Source: RGIG1681 sp045650505
GTDB lineage: Bacteria > Bacillota > Clostridia > Christensenellales > UBA1242
Reading direction: 5' to 3'
DNA: 64,000 nucleotides
NCBI GenBank assembly: GCA_045650505.1
Contig: JAZRRE010000030.1
Location: 81,493 to 145,492 of the forward strand
The notes below the pieces were generated by a model. It made no database searches and was not told the origin of the DNA. It saw only the letters and a program-made list of their open reading frames with translations. Of the stretch, positions 17,252 through 26,108 are shown one piece after another (positions within the stretch are counted from its first letter, which is position 1; each line of letters begins with the position of its first letter). A program made the translations under genes and the position numbers.

Positions 17252-18084
17252 TGGAAAACATTATTCTTGATGGAAAAACCACTTCAAAAAATATTATTGA
17301 AGAACTCAAAGCAAAGTTTGAAAAAGAACCAACTGACAAACGCCTTGCAATTGTTTCTGCTGGTGATGACTATGGTTCAGCAGTTTATTGCAATATGAAG
17401 AAAAAGAAGGCTGAATATATCGGCATTGGCTGTGATGTTTTTCACTTTGAAGAAACAGTAACTCAAGAAGAACTTGAAACAAAAGTTCGTGAGCTTAATG
17501 CTGATGACACTTATGCCGGAATTATGATTCAACACCCACTTCCAAAAAGCATAAATGAACAAGCTTGTTTCAACTTAATCTCACCTGAAAAAGATGTTGA
17601 CGGACTTTCTGCAACAAGCTTTGGCTATATTGTTCAAGACAGACAACTTTTTGCCCCAGCAACAGCACTTGGCATTATGAAACTTTTAAAGGCTTATGAC
17701 ATCAACCTTGTTGGCGAAGAAGTTTTAATGGTTGGAAAGAGCCAAATTGTTGGTCTTCCACTTGCTGTTATGCTTATGAAAGCTGGCGCAACCGTAACCG
17801 TTGCACACTCAAGAACAAAAGACCTTGCTTCAATGGTTAAGAACTATAAAATTGTTATCGTTGCAATCGGCAAACCTGAACTTGTGAAAGCAGAATGGTT
17901 CACCGAAGGTCAAATTATTGTTGATGCTGGCTACAACGAAGGCAATGTTGGAGATGTTGACCATTTGGCTTATGAAAAGGCAAGCTATTACACTCCTGTT
18001 CCTGGCGGTGTTGGTCCAATGACCATTGCTTCACTTATGAGTCAAACTGCAACTGCAATTGATAATATGAAAAATAATAAATAA
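17251..18084 (+). CDS. folD: Bifunctional methylene-THF dehydrogenase / methenyl-THF cyclohydrolase
   Basis: A 277-aa FolD. It interconverts 5,10-methylene-, methenyl- and 10-formyl-tetrahydrofolate in the cytoplasm. The Tyr-x3-Lys catalytic region (YCNMKKKK), MIQHPLP, EKDVDGLS and the NADP-binding GKSQIVGLPLA region are present; the usual GRSxxVG reads GKSQIVG. The C-terminal PVPGGVGPMTIASLM is intact. Its ATG overlaps the thyX stop, so the two are translationally coupled: FolD supplies the folate pool that ThyX consumes. Confidence 0.95.
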   Translation: MENIILDGKTTSKNIIEELKAKFEKEPTDKRLAIVSAGDDYGSAVYCNMKKKKAEYIGIGCDVFHFEETVTQEELETKVRELNADDTYAGIMIQHPLPKSINEQACFNLISPEKDVDGLSATSFGYIVQDRQLFAPATALGIMKLLKAYDINLVGEEVLMVGKSQIVGLPLAVMLMKAGATVTVAHSRTKDLASMVKNYKIVIVAIGKPELVKAEWFTEGQIIVDAGYNEGNVGDVDHLAYEKASYYTPVPGGVGPMTIASLMSQTATAIDNMKNNK

Positions 18085-18130
18085 AAAACGCAAAAATATA
18101 TAAAAAATAATTAAAAAATGGAGAATAAAT

Positions 18131-18880
18131 ATGAAAAAGAAAATTTTAACATTTATTTTAACAATCTGTTTAATCTTCCCTTGTGTGTTTATGTTTAGTG
18201 CTTGCGACAAAGAACCTGAAAATCCATCAAATGAAACACCATCAAATTCACCTTCAGGTTCATCTGTGGTTTACACAGTTACTGAAGCTGAATGGGAAAT
18301 TAACTTCAATATCACAAAATTACAAAGTGAACCACAAGCAGAACCTGTTTGCTATACTGTAAGCAATGTTGCTGATAGTTCATTAGATGAAATCACCTCT
18401 TACACACTTCGTGCTGAAGGTGAATCTGAAGGCGAGCCTGGTTTAGGCATTTTAAAAGTTGCTCAAAATGGATTGTATATGGAATTTTATGTGGATAATG
18501 TTTTATCAGAAGATGAAACAGGAACATTTACAAGTTCAAACCCAATTTATATTGGAATGACAAAAATGTTAGGCAGTTACCTTCCTTTTTCAGGTCAATA
18601 TGATAGATTTACTTTCGACCAAACAAAAAATGCCTATGTTGCTCAAAACTTAAAATCAACCGTTATTAACGAAGAAGATATTAACGAAACTCGTGACTTA
18701 TTCAACAAATATGTTGAAATCACATTTATCAATGGATACCTTAACACTGTATCTATTCAACTTTGTATGGATGAATCATATGTAGACCCATACCTTACAT
18801 TAACATTTACTTTTTCAGATATAAACAACACAATAGTTGACACCACTGTTGAAGGTGTAGATAGTAAAACTGAATTTTAA
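18131..18880 (+). CDS. Predicted lipoprotein of unknown function
   Basis: A 249-aa exported protein. The N-terminus is a lipoprotein signal peptide (KKK, hydrophobic ILTFILTICLIFP, lipobox FSAC with Cys at about 25), followed by a Glu/Pro/Ser-rich linker and a beta-rich domain without motifs I recognise. The signal region strongly resembles that of the serine protease lipoprotein at 37173-35809. It begins 46 bases after folD and has GGAG before the ATG, so it might be partly co-transcribed, but its function need not be related. Ended by a hairpin. Confidence 0.75.
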   Translation: MKKKILTFILTICLIFPCVFMFSACDKEPENPSNETPSNSPSGSSVVYTVTEAEWEINFNITKLQSEPQAEPVCYTVSNVADSSLDEITSYTLRAEGESEGEPGLGILKVAQNGLYMEFYVDNVLSEDETGTFTSSNPIYIGMTKMLGSYLPFSGQYDRFTFDQTKNAYVAQNLKSTVINEEDINETRDLFNKYVEITFINGYLNTVSIQLCMDESYVDPYLTLTFTFSDINNTIVDTTVEGVDSKTEF

Positions 18881-18881
18881 A

Positions 18882-18904
18882 AAACAGGGAAACTTCCCTG
18901 TTTT
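18882..18904 (+). terminator. Rho-independent terminator
   Basis: Stem AACAGGGAA/TTCCCTGTT followed by eight T on the plus strand; lies between convergent genes. Confidence 0.8.
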
Positions 18905-18927
18905 TTTTGTGTTTTTTTAAATCTAAT

Positions 18928-19902
18928 TTAACTTGGTTGTGAACCTTCAATTTGCTTTAATATTTCATTAAGTCTTGAATGTTCTAAATCAAAGTCTGGC
19001 GCAAGTCTTGCTCTCACATCATCAAAAAATGGCGTTTTTACGCAAGTGTCCCAAAACTTATCGCTATTGTTTGAGTTGTTCACCCAAGGTTTTCTTTGAC
19101 CTGCAAAGTGCGAGATTTTGATATTCTTTGTAGTTTCATCATACTCTTTTTTGAGCCAAGCAGGAAGATAGTTTGTCCAACCGAAATCTTGAAGATGGTC
19201 CCAAGCGCCGTCAACAAGCAAAATTCTGCCCTCACAAATAACATTCAAGATATCTTGGTCGTGTTGACGCCAATCCATAAGCCCCGCAATATCCATAAGC
19301 ATTTCAGGAGTGTAAGTTTTGTTGAATTCTGGAACATTAATAACAAGCATTCCAGACAAAATATAATCATCAACATTTTTAAGCCCCAAAATTTCTTCGC
19401 GATACCACCTTCTGTCATCGTTATCTTTATAGCAGTGGCAAAGCCCCGCATAATCTCTTGAAGAAGCAATCAAATTGTCACCAAGCTCTGTGCCATGATA
19501 AAGTTCTGCAACATCGGTGAGTGCAAGCATATCGCCATCAAAATATAAAACCTTTTCATAATCAGGCATAAGTGTTGGAATCAAGAGTCTGTAATAAATT
19601 TCAGGTGAATAAGAGGTTTGTGTGTAAATGTTTTCAGTGAACAAATTTTCTGGCATCTTGATATGTTTTTCAAGGTCAAAAAGGCGGATTGAAACATTTT
19701 GTTTTCCATCAGCCATTGAAAGCAACTTCTTTTTGAGAATAGGGTCTGCATTGCTGCAAAGCACCACAATATCATAATTGTCATTTTTATTTGCGTGGTC
19801 AATGATTGATTGAATCATTACACCTGTGAATGGCAAAAAGCCATTGTTTGCCGCAAAACAAATTGGAACAGCATTATCTTTAAAAACTTTATTGATAACC
19901 AT
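18928..19902 (-). CDS. Family 8 glycosyltransferase (LgtC-like)
   Basis: A 324-aa GT-A-fold retaining glycosyltransferase of the GT8 group, expected to add glucose or galactose to a surface glycan. Diagnostic parts: PICFAANNGFLPFTGVMIQS near the N-terminus, the metal-binding DGD in KVLYFDGDMLALTD, the NVPEFNKTYTPEML region and the late ISHFAGQRKPW with the conserved His. The length is usual. AAGGAGG stands before the ATG. Monocistronic; no other glycan genes directly adjacent. Confidence 0.9.
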   Translation of the reverse strand: MVINKVFKDNAVPICFAANNGFLPFTGVMIQSIIDHANKNDNYDIVVLCSNADPILKKKLLSMADGKQNVSIRLFDLEKHIKMPENLFTENIYTQTSYSPEIYYRLLIPTLMPDYEKVLYFDGDMLALTDVAELYHGTELGDNLIASSRDYAGLCHCYKDNDDRRWYREEILGLKNVDDYILSGMLVINVPEFNKTYTPEMLMDIAGLMDWRQHDQDILNVICEGRILLVDGAWDHLQDFGWTNYLPAWLKKEYDETTKNIKISHFAGQRKPWVNNSNNSDKFWDTCVKTPFFDDVRARLAPDFDLEHSRLNEILKQIEGSQPS

Positions 19903-20061
19903 TTTGCCCTCCTTAAATCGTAATAATATTATATCACTTTAAATCATCTTTTTCAATATATTCCTAAAAACTGCTCTTAAACCCCGAAAATTTCAGCATT
20001 TGCAAGCATTTATTTTATCAAAATTCTGCTAAAAATCTAAAATAAATTTTATTTATACATA

Positions 20062-20090
20062 TTGACATTACATTTATTTTCATTTATAAT
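20062..20090 (+). promoter_or_regulatory. Consensus promoter of the LysR gene
   Basis: TTGACA (20062-20067), exact 17-bp spacer and TATAAT (20085-20090): the best sigma-A-type promoter in the window, 34 bases before the start codon. Confidence 0.8.
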
Positions 20091-20124
20091 ATGGCTGTTT
20101 ACGAAATTTTATGGAGATACAATA

Positions 20125-21018
20125 ATGCAATTTTCCAATATAAACTACAACCTATATAAAAGTTTCTTGGTTGTATATGAAACAAAAAATATTTCAAGGG
20201 CTGCCGACCTTCTTTACATTTCGCAACCAGCAGTCAGCCACAACATTAAAGAACTTGAAAAACAACTTGGAATTCAACTTTTCTATAAAAAAGCAAACGG
20301 TATGAGTTCAACAAGCGAAGCAGATATTTTATATAAATATATCTCAAGTGCTTTCAACTCAATCTGGAAAGGTGAACTCACAATTTCAGATATGGCAGGT
20401 CTTAAAACCGGCGTTGTTAAAATTGGTTCACCATCATATCTTGCTGTGCTTTATCTCTCAAACATTATCACAGATTTTAGAAAGCAATATCCAAACATTA
20501 AAATCGAAATTGTTTCAAAGTCAATGCCAGACCTTATTGCAATGCTTCAAACCCAAAACATTGACTTTGTGATTGACTGTCAACCTATTCCAACTGACAA
20601 GTCAAAAACCGAAGTGAAGTATTTAACTTCATTTGCACACTGCTTTGTAACAACTGATAAATATTACACAAACAAGCCGGTTGGCATTGAAGCATTAAAC
20701 ACACTTCCACTCATCATTTGCTCACAAACTTCTGAAGAAATCAAGCTTTTGAAGAACGCAATGAGTGAAATTAAAATCAATCCTGTTATTGAATCGTGGA
20801 CAACTGAAACCCTTGTTAAACTTGTTAAAGATGGCAACGGTGTTGGTTACATTCAAGAAGAATATGTTAGGGGTGACCTTGAGAACGGAACACTTAAAAA
20901 ACTCAACATTTCGTTCACACCACCAAAACTTGATATCTATTGCGGATACATCAGTGACACTCTTGCTTATGCTCCAAAAAAGTTTATCGACCACGTGCTT
21001 TCAGTTAAACATCAATAG
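20125..21018 (+). CDS. LysR-family transcriptional regulator
   Basis: A 297-aa regulator. The N-terminal winged HTH (YKSFLVVYETKNISRAADLL, then ISQPAVSHNIKELEKQLG) is typical of LysR; residues from about 90 form the periplasmic-binding-protein-like effector domain (VKIGSPSYLAVLYLS). Start chosen at 20125 after ATGGAGATAC; an upstream in-frame ATG lies inside the promoter. LysR genes often act on a neighbour, here possibly the ROK kinase downstream or the divergent GT8 gene, but no operator is evident. It ends with TAG, a rare stop here. Confidence 0.9.
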   Translation: MQFSNINYNLYKSFLVVYETKNISRAADLLYISQPAVSHNIKELEKQLGIQLFYKKANGMSSTSEADILYKYISSAFNSIWKGELTISDMAGLKTGVVKIGSPSYLAVLYLSNIITDFRKQYPNIKIEIVSKSMPDLIAMLQTQNIDFVIDCQPIPTDKSKTEVKYLTSFAHCFVTTDKYYTNKPVGIEALNTLPLIICSQTSEEIKLLKNAMSEIKINPVIESWTTETLVKLVKDGNGVGYIQEEYVRGDLENGTLKKLNISFTPPKLDIYCGYISDTLAYAPKKFIDHVLSVKHQ

Positions 21019-21046
21019 AAACCAGACAAATTTTGTCTGGTTTTTT
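21019..21046 (+). terminator. Rho-independent terminator
   Basis: Stem AACCAGACAAA/TTTGTCTGGTT with a run of T, right after the LysR stop. Confidence 0.8.
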
Positions 21047-21155
21047 CTTTATCAATTATTTTTATATATCATATTTCTTTTTTGCATATTTACCCATTCA
21101 AAAAAATTTTGTTTTATTTTTAAATTGTGATATCATTAATTTGAGGAAGAATGAT

Positions 21156-22097
21156 ATGAATAATTATTATTATTGCATTGATGTTGGTGGCACAACCATC
21201 AAAGGTGGAATTGTTGACACCGATAATAACATTTTGTTTTCAAGCTGGGTAAAGACCCGAACATTTGATGGTTCAATTTCACTTGCTGAAAACATTATGT
21301 CACTTGTTTCAAATCTAGAAGAAAACTCACAGCTTCCCGTTTCAAAAGCAAAAGGAATTGGAATTGGTGTTCCGGGAATTATTTCAGATAAAGGTGTTGT
21401 TTGCAGGTCAGCAAACCTTAACCTTAACCAATATCCACTCAAAACCGAACTTGAAAAAATCTTAACTATTCCTGTTAAAATTGCAAACGATGCTTGCGTT
21501 GCAGGGCTTGCAGAAAATGCCTTTGGTGCTGGGAAAGATTTTAACAACTATCTTATGCTCACACTTGGAACCGGAATCGGCGGTGAAATTTTTATTGGTG
21601 GCAAACCACTCCGCTTGCTCCGTTGCTTTTCATCTGAAATGGGACATATGAAAATCACTGACAGAAACATAAGATGTGGCTGCGGTGAATACGGCTGTTT
21701 TGAAAGTGTTGCAAGCACAATTGCACTTGAACGTCAAACCCGTGAAGCAATGGAAAAGAACAAAGATTCAAAAATGTGGGAAAAATACACCATCGAAACC
21801 GTTAACGGAAAAACCGTTTTTGAATTTAAAGATATCGACAAAACCGCTGCAACAGTTTTTAAAAACTACATAAAATATTTAGGGACAGGTGTTGCAAACC
21901 TTATCAATATTTTATCACCAGAGGCAATCATTATTGGTGGTGCAGTTTCTGCACAAAAAGACAACCTAACCACTCCACTCAAAGAGTATGTTTACAGTCA
22001 CATATATGCCCGAAATGAACGACCATATCCTGAAATTTTAAACGCGAAGGCATCAGGAAATGCAGGAATTTTGGGCGCAAAATGTTTATTTGATTAA
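21156..22097 (+). CDS. ROK-family sugar kinase, probably glucokinase
   Basis: A 313-aa cytoplasmic kinase. It shows the ATP-binding DVGGTTIKGG at the N-terminus, GIGVPG, GTGIGGE and the zinc-binding CGCGEYGCFE motif typical of ROK kinases. Start at 21156 chosen for the GAGGAAG site and family match; the frame is open for 41 more codons upstream, but those are hydrophobic and overlap a terminator. The next gene, 24 bases on, is phosphoglucose isomerase, which supports a glucose-6-phosphate-forming role; N-acetylmannosamine or fructose kinase are alternatives. Confidence 0.87.
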   Translation: MNNYYYCIDVGGTTIKGGIVDTDNNILFSSWVKTRTFDGSISLAENIMSLVSNLEENSQLPVSKAKGIGIGVPGIISDKGVVCRSANLNLNQYPLKTELEKILTIPVKIANDACVAGLAENAFGAGKDFNNYLMLTLGTGIGGEIFIGGKPLRLLRCFSSEMGHMKITDRNIRCGCGEYGCFESVASTIALERQTREAMEKNKDSKMWEKYTIETVNGKTVFEFKDIDKTAATVFKNYIKYLGTGVANLINILSPEAIIIGGAVSAQKDNLTTPLKEYVYSHIYARNERPYPEILNAKASGNAGILGAKCLFD

Positions 22098-22121
22098 AAA
22101 TTTTATCAAGGAGAAAAAAGT

Positions 22122-23381
22122 ATGAAATTAAATTTAAGACACAGCACACTTAAAGACAAAGACTTTGACTCAAAAGAGTTCGACAAAAAAATTAAAGAGA
22201 TTCACGAAAAACTTCACTCTAGCGACACAAGTGCAGGAACCACTTGGGCAAACTGGCCAGAAACTTATGACAAAAAAGAATTTAACAAAATCTTAAAACT
22301 TGCTAAAGAAATTGAAAAAAATGCCGACGCCCTTTTAGTTATAGGAATTGGTGGTTCTTATCTTGGAGCAAAAGCAGGTATGGATATGCTTGCTCCTAAA
22401 AAACAAAAAGTTGAAATCATTTTTGCAGGAACCAATTTTGATTACAGCGACCTTGAATCAAAACTTGAATATTTAAAAAACAAAGATGTTTACGTTAATG
22501 TGGTTTCAAAATCAGGCACAACTGTTGAAATTTTGTCAACCTTAAACATTGTTGAACGCTTCTTAAAAAATAAGTATAAAGGTGATTATAAATCAAGACT
22601 CATCTTCACAACCGATAAAGAAAAAGGCTATCTTCGTGAACGCGCTAACCTTGAAGGTATTGAAACACTCTGCGTTCCTGACAATATGGGTGGAAGATTC
22701 TCTGTTTTATCAGCAGTAGGTTTGCTTCCATTTGCTGCAGCAGGAATCAACATCAAAAAGATTATGGATGGTGCACTTCAAGCTTATAACGAATTTTTAA
22801 CTGACAAAATCGAACTCAACCCTGCATATAAATATGCAATTTATAGATATTTAATCAATAAAAAACTTGGCAGAAAAATTGAACTCTTTGCAAGCTTTTC
22901 ATCAAGTTTAACATCATTTGGAGCATGGCTTGTTCAACTTTTCAATGAAAGTGAAGGCAAAGACCACAAAGGCTTGTTTGTTTCATCACTTGCCTATTCA
23001 ACTGACTTGCACTCTGTTGGACAATTCATTCAACAAGGCACACCAATGATTGCTGAAACCTTTATTGATATCAAAACTCCACTTAAAGATACAACTCTCA
23101 CAAACATTCCACTTTCAAGTCCAATCAAATTTTTAGATGGAAAAACAATGAACGAAATCAATCGTGCTGGCTTTGAAGGAACTGTTAAAGCACACACCGA
23201 AGCAGATGTTCCAATTGCAATTTTAGAAGTTGAAAACATCAGCGAAGAATCTTATGGCTATATGGTTTATTTCTTTGAACTTGCTTGTGGTGCAAGCGGA
23301 TATCTTTTAGGCGTTAACCCATTCAATCAACCAGGTGTTGAACAATATAAAGCACATATGAAACAACTTTTAAAAAGTTAA
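22122..23381 (+). CDS. pgi: Glucose-6-phosphate isomerase
   Basis: A 419-aa PGI of the shorter bacterial type; interconverts glucose-6-phosphate and fructose-6-phosphate in glycolysis. Recognised by GIGGSYLGAKAGMD, the phosphate-binding VVSKSGTTVE, the PDNMGGRFSVLSAVGLLP block and the ENISEESYGYMVYFFELAC region with the PFNQPGVEQYK end. AAGGAG precedes the ATG. Operon with the ROK kinase: the two enzymes bring glucose into glycolysis. Hairpin terminator follows. Confidence 0.96.
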   Translation: MKLNLRHSTLKDKDFDSKEFDKKIKEIHEKLHSSDTSAGTTWANWPETYDKKEFNKILKLAKEIEKNADALLVIGIGGSYLGAKAGMDMLAPKKQKVEIIFAGTNFDYSDLESKLEYLKNKDVYVNVVSKSGTTVEILSTLNIVERFLKNKYKGDYKSRLIFTTDKEKGYLRERANLEGIETLCVPDNMGGRFSVLSAVGLLPFAAAGINIKKIMDGALQAYNEFLTDKIELNPAYKYAIYRYLINKKLGRKIELFASFSSSLTSFGAWLVQLFNESEGKDHKGLFVSSLAYSTDLHSVGQFIQQGTPMIAETFIDIKTPLKDTTLTNIPLSSPIKFLDGKTMNEINRAGFEGTVKAHTEADVPIAILEVENISEESYGYMVYFFELACGASGYLLGVNPFNQPGVEQYKAHMKQLLKS

Positions 23382-23386
23382 TAAAT

Positions 23387-23417
23387 AAAAAGACTAGCAA
23401 ATTGCTAGTCTTTTTTT
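23387..23417 (+). terminator. Rho-independent terminator
   Basis: AAAAGACTAGCAA/TTGCTAGTCTTTT stem with a long T run, immediately after pgi. Confidence 0.85.
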
Positions 23418-23436
23418 ACTATTTTTTTGCAAAATA

Positions 23437-23462
23437 AAAAGTCGTGAAAATTTCACGACTTT
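23437..23462 (-). terminator. Rho-independent terminator
   Basis: AAAAGTCGTGAAA/TTTCACGACTTT stem; on the minus strand the T run ends the small membrane protein transcript. Confidence 0.75.
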
Positions 23463-23475
23463 CATTATTCACTTA

Positions 23476-23796
23476 TTAGCCTACTACACCAACAAGGTTG
23501 TTCCAAGTTCCTGGGAAGAACATAAACACAACAACAAGAGCAATAGCTACATAGAAAATAATTCTTGTAACCAAGTTCTTACCACTAACAAATTCAAGAC
23601 CCACAAGACCAACCACAACAAGTGGAGCATATGTTTGAATGACACGAAGAACATTCATAACAAATGAATCAGCAGGAATGAATTCCCAAGTAGCGTTGAT
23701 GCACAAAACCAAGTAAACTAAAATTGTTACAGCAGCAGCAAGCATACCAATAACATCTAAAATTTGTTTTCTTACTTCTTTTGCGTTATCTACCAT
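23476..23796 (-). CDS. Small three-helix membrane protein, unknown function
   Basis: A 106-aa protein with three clear hydrophobic segments (about 10-32, 46-64 and 74-95) and short loops; no known motif. I chose the ATG at 23796 rather than the one nine bases earlier because AAGGAG directly touches the first ATG but lies nine bases from the second. Monocistronic, flanked by its terminator. I do not recognise the family; a small exporter accessory or phage holin-like role is possible but unsupported. Confidence 0.7.
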   Translation of the reverse strand: MVDNAKEVRKQILDVIGMLAAAVTILVYLVLCINATWEFIPADSFVMNVLRVIQTYAPLVVVGLVGLEFVSGKNLVTRIIFYVAIALVVVFMFFPGTWNNLVGVVG

Positions 23797-24070
23797 ATTT
23801 CTCATCTCCTTGATTCAATGATACAACAAATAAAAATTGTTTGTCAAACTTAAAAATTGTTTTAATGAAATTTGTCAACATTTTTTATTTTCAAGCATAA
23901 ACTATAATAGACCACAAAAAAAGCGTTTAATATTCTTTATTTGCGGTCAATACAAAAGAAATAATGGGCAATCATAATTTTCCAACACACATAAAAAACA
24001 CCAAAAGAGGCAATATATATTTTGCCTCTTTTTTTGCATAAAAAAAACAAACCTTTCACACACTAAAAAT
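23797..24070 (+). other. Intergenic region with a possible small RNA
   Basis: No convincing protein gene. A TATAAT (23903-23908) on the plus strand, though without a well-spaced -35, is followed about 115 bases later by a strong terminator (24004-24035). A short transcript between them would be about 120 nt. I see no match to a known RNA family. Confidence 0.3.
24004..24035 (+). terminator. Rho-independent terminator without an upstream gene
   Basis: AAAGAGGCAA pairs with TTGCCTCTTT, followed by a T run. No recognised coding sequence precedes it on this strand, which is why a small RNA is suspected. Confidence 0.65.
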
Positions 24071-24211
24071 ATGGAAAGAACAGTGAAAGAAACTTATGAC
24101 GCACTTTATTCATCAAGTCTTGAAAGACTTGAGAAAAATCTCGACAGACTTATTGAAGCTAAACATAACGACCTAAAAACAAGACTTGAAAATCGAACTG
24201 AAAACAATTAA
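24071..24211 (+). CDS. Possible 46-aa coiled-coil peptide
   Basis: An ATG to TAA frame of 46 codons too short for routine ORF calling. The product is strongly amphipathic and helical (repeating Leu-Glu-Arg-Leu patterns), and its codons (CTT for Leu, AGA for Arg, GAA) match the neighbouring genes. There is no good ribosome binding site, which lowers confidence. A strong terminator lies 30 bases after its stop. Function unknown. Confidence 0.4.
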   Translation: MERTVKETYDALYSSSLERLEKNLDRLIEAKHNDLKTRLENRTENN

Positions 24212-24238
24212 TCACAAACAACCCTTTATGGTCGCATA

Positions 24239-24269
24239 AAAAAAGAACTCTAGTTTTAGAGTTCTTTTT
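24239..24269. terminator. Bidirectional rho-independent terminator
   Basis: AAAAAGAACTCTA/TAGAGTTCTTTTT stem between the small plus-strand ORF and the convergent peptidase gene; usable from both sides. Confidence 0.8.
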
Positions 24270-24273
24270 GTGT

Positions 24274-25998
24274 TTAATCTTTTATTGATTTTTCAAAATC
24301 TGGCGAAAGCATTTCATCAGCAAGTTCTTGAATGATGTAACCATTAAGTTTTTTGCTGAACTTCTTAATCACTTCTGCAATAAACGAAATATCATCACTC
24401 CAAACAAACCACTTCATAATATAGTTTTCAGCATTCTTTACATTTGCGTCAAGTTGAAGCCTGATTGCCTCTTTCATCATTTCTTTTGCAGTGTCAATAA
24501 CCTTGTCAAAATCAAACCAAAGTTTTCCGTCACGAACTTGAATCGCCTTTTCAGTGAGCATACGATTGCAAATCATAACCGACCTTGTTCTGTGTGCTTG
24601 CGAAAGCGATGGCTTGCCTTTCAAGAACCCATAAGCAAGGCTTGTAACAATAATTTGCTTTGCTTGTGTTTCAGTGAAATATCCTTCTTTAACAAACTCA
24701 CGAAGGAAGCAGTACATTCCCATATCAGCCTTATATTCTTCAATAATGAAACTGAACTTTCCAAGCCCGCTATGTGTTTGTGGTCCTAAACTATGAGTGT
24801 TTTCGTGGCAGATAACAGCCCAATGGTCTGCTTCAGGGTTGAAATATTTAAACTGGTCTTCGTGAATCAAATTTTTATAAAGTTTCTTGTTTGAGTTTGA
24901 ACGAACTTGTCTGTGATAAACATTTCTTCTTCCACCACCAATTTTAAGTGCTGGTTTGTCATCATTTGGAAGGTTTTGTGCAAGCACCAAACTTGCCCTA
25001 TAAGCCCCCTCTTCTCCGGTCAAGGTCACAAGGTCAACATCAACAGCTGTTTGCGGAATATCATCTTTTTCATTTGCCCTTTCATACTCATTTGCGTAAG
25101 GCATAAGTTTTGCAGAAACATCAATCAATCGTTTGAGTTTTCGAAGAAGTTTTGTGCCTGACTTATTCACAATCCCAACTCTCGCACCAAGACTGTCTTT
25201 TGCATAAACAGTAATATTGTTAGCTTTGAGTTTTGCCATAAGTTCATCATTTTCATAAATGCTCTTTGTGAGTTTTTCATCATAACACTCTCTGCAAATA
25301 GTGAACTCAAATTTACCACCAGAAAGTTTTGCCCACTCTTTGTCAGCCTTTGCATCAAGCATTGGGTCAGCCTTTCGAAGTGCTTTAATTTGAAGCTCTA
25401 AATATTTATTAAACTTTTTGTCATCACTAAACTCAATTGCTTTTTCAAGTTCATCAGCCATTTCTTGAAACTCTGTGAATGCATTAACAAAATCAATCGC
25501 TTTAAGTTTATCGCCATCACGAACAACAATCGAACGTTGATTCAAAATTTCTTCAACTTGCTTGTTGTCACCTGCATCAAGCATATCATTAATGATTTTG
25601 TGGAACTCTTCTGCTTCAAGGTCTTCAGGAAAATATCCAAGCCCATCAGGTTCATTCACGCCTTTAGCAAGTTTTGTTTGTTCACCAAGTGCATCAGGTG
25701 AAAACATACTTTTTTGCGACAAAAAGAGCTTTTTGGCGAGAATTGCTTTTGGGTTGCCCGCTTGTTCTTCTCTATTCAAAAAGTCTAAAAATTCAAGGTT
25801 TTTAGGGTGACCAAGTTTAAGGTTAACACTTTCAAGTTTGTTTGCTGCTCTTGTTAAATGCATAAGCACCAAAAGGTCATTTTTTGAAAGTTTTTTAACT
25901 TCTCTTGAATCTCTTTTTAAAAACTTAACACCTTTATAATATCTCTTGCTTGTTCTCTTTTTAAGTTCTGCAAGTGACATTTGAAATTTAAAATCCAT
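24274..25998 (-). CDS. Dipeptidyl-peptidase III-like (M49-type) metallopeptidase
   Basis: A 574-aa cytoplasmic protein. The zinc site is HENTH (HExxH) followed about 20 residues later by EEYKAD, matching the second M49 motif EECRAD with its zinc-binding Glu. Classic DPP III has a six-residue HExxGH motif, so this is the shortened variant. Upstream DVDLVTLTGEEGAYRASL and LKIGGGRRNVYHRQVR also resemble the DPP III-like group. Start at 25998 follows an AAGGAG site; the frame is open 25 codons further up with unrelated hydrophobic residues. Expected to cut dipeptides from short peptides. No signal peptide. Monocistronic. Confidence 0.75.
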   Translation of the reverse strand: MDFKFQMSLAELKKRTSKRYYKGVKFLKRDSREVKKLSKNDLLVLMHLTRAANKLESVNLKLGHPKNLEFLDFLNREEQAGNPKAILAKKLFLSQKSMFSPDALGEQTKLAKGVNEPDGLGYFPEDLEAEEFHKIINDMLDAGDNKQVEEILNQRSIVVRDGDKLKAIDFVNAFTEFQEMADELEKAIEFSDDKKFNKYLELQIKALRKADPMLDAKADKEWAKLSGGKFEFTICRECYDEKLTKSIYENDELMAKLKANNITVYAKDSLGARVGIVNKSGTKLLRKLKRLIDVSAKLMPYANEYERANEKDDIPQTAVDVDLVTLTGEEGAYRASLVLAQNLPNDDKPALKIGGGRRNVYHRQVRSNSNKKLYKNLIHEDQFKYFNPEADHWAVICHENTHSLGPQTHSGLGKFSFIIEEYKADMGMYCFLREFVKEGYFTETQAKQIIVTSLAYGFLKGKPSLSQAHRTRSVMICNRMLTEKAIQVRDGKLWFDFDKVIDTAKEMMKEAIRLQLDANVKNAENYIMKWFVWSDDISFIAEVIKKFSKKLNGYIIQELADEMLSPDFEKSIKD

Positions 25999-26058
25999 AA
26001 TATTCTCCTTATAATATTCTATCCATAAAAAACAAAATCTTTCACACAAATGAAACAA

Positions 26059-26086
26059 AAAAGACGCAATCACTCTTGCGTCTTTT
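26059..26086 (-). terminator. Rho-independent terminator of the recR transcript
   Basis: AAAAGACGCAA/TTGCGTCTTTT stem downstream of recR, with the T run on the minus strand; ends the leftward information-processing cluster. Confidence 0.8.
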
Positions 26087-26108
26087 GTTAGATTTTGAAA
26101 TAAACTTT

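Noticed and set aside
23964..24041. 25-codon ORF before the orphan terminator
   Set aside because: It runs through the terminator hairpin and has no ribosome site.
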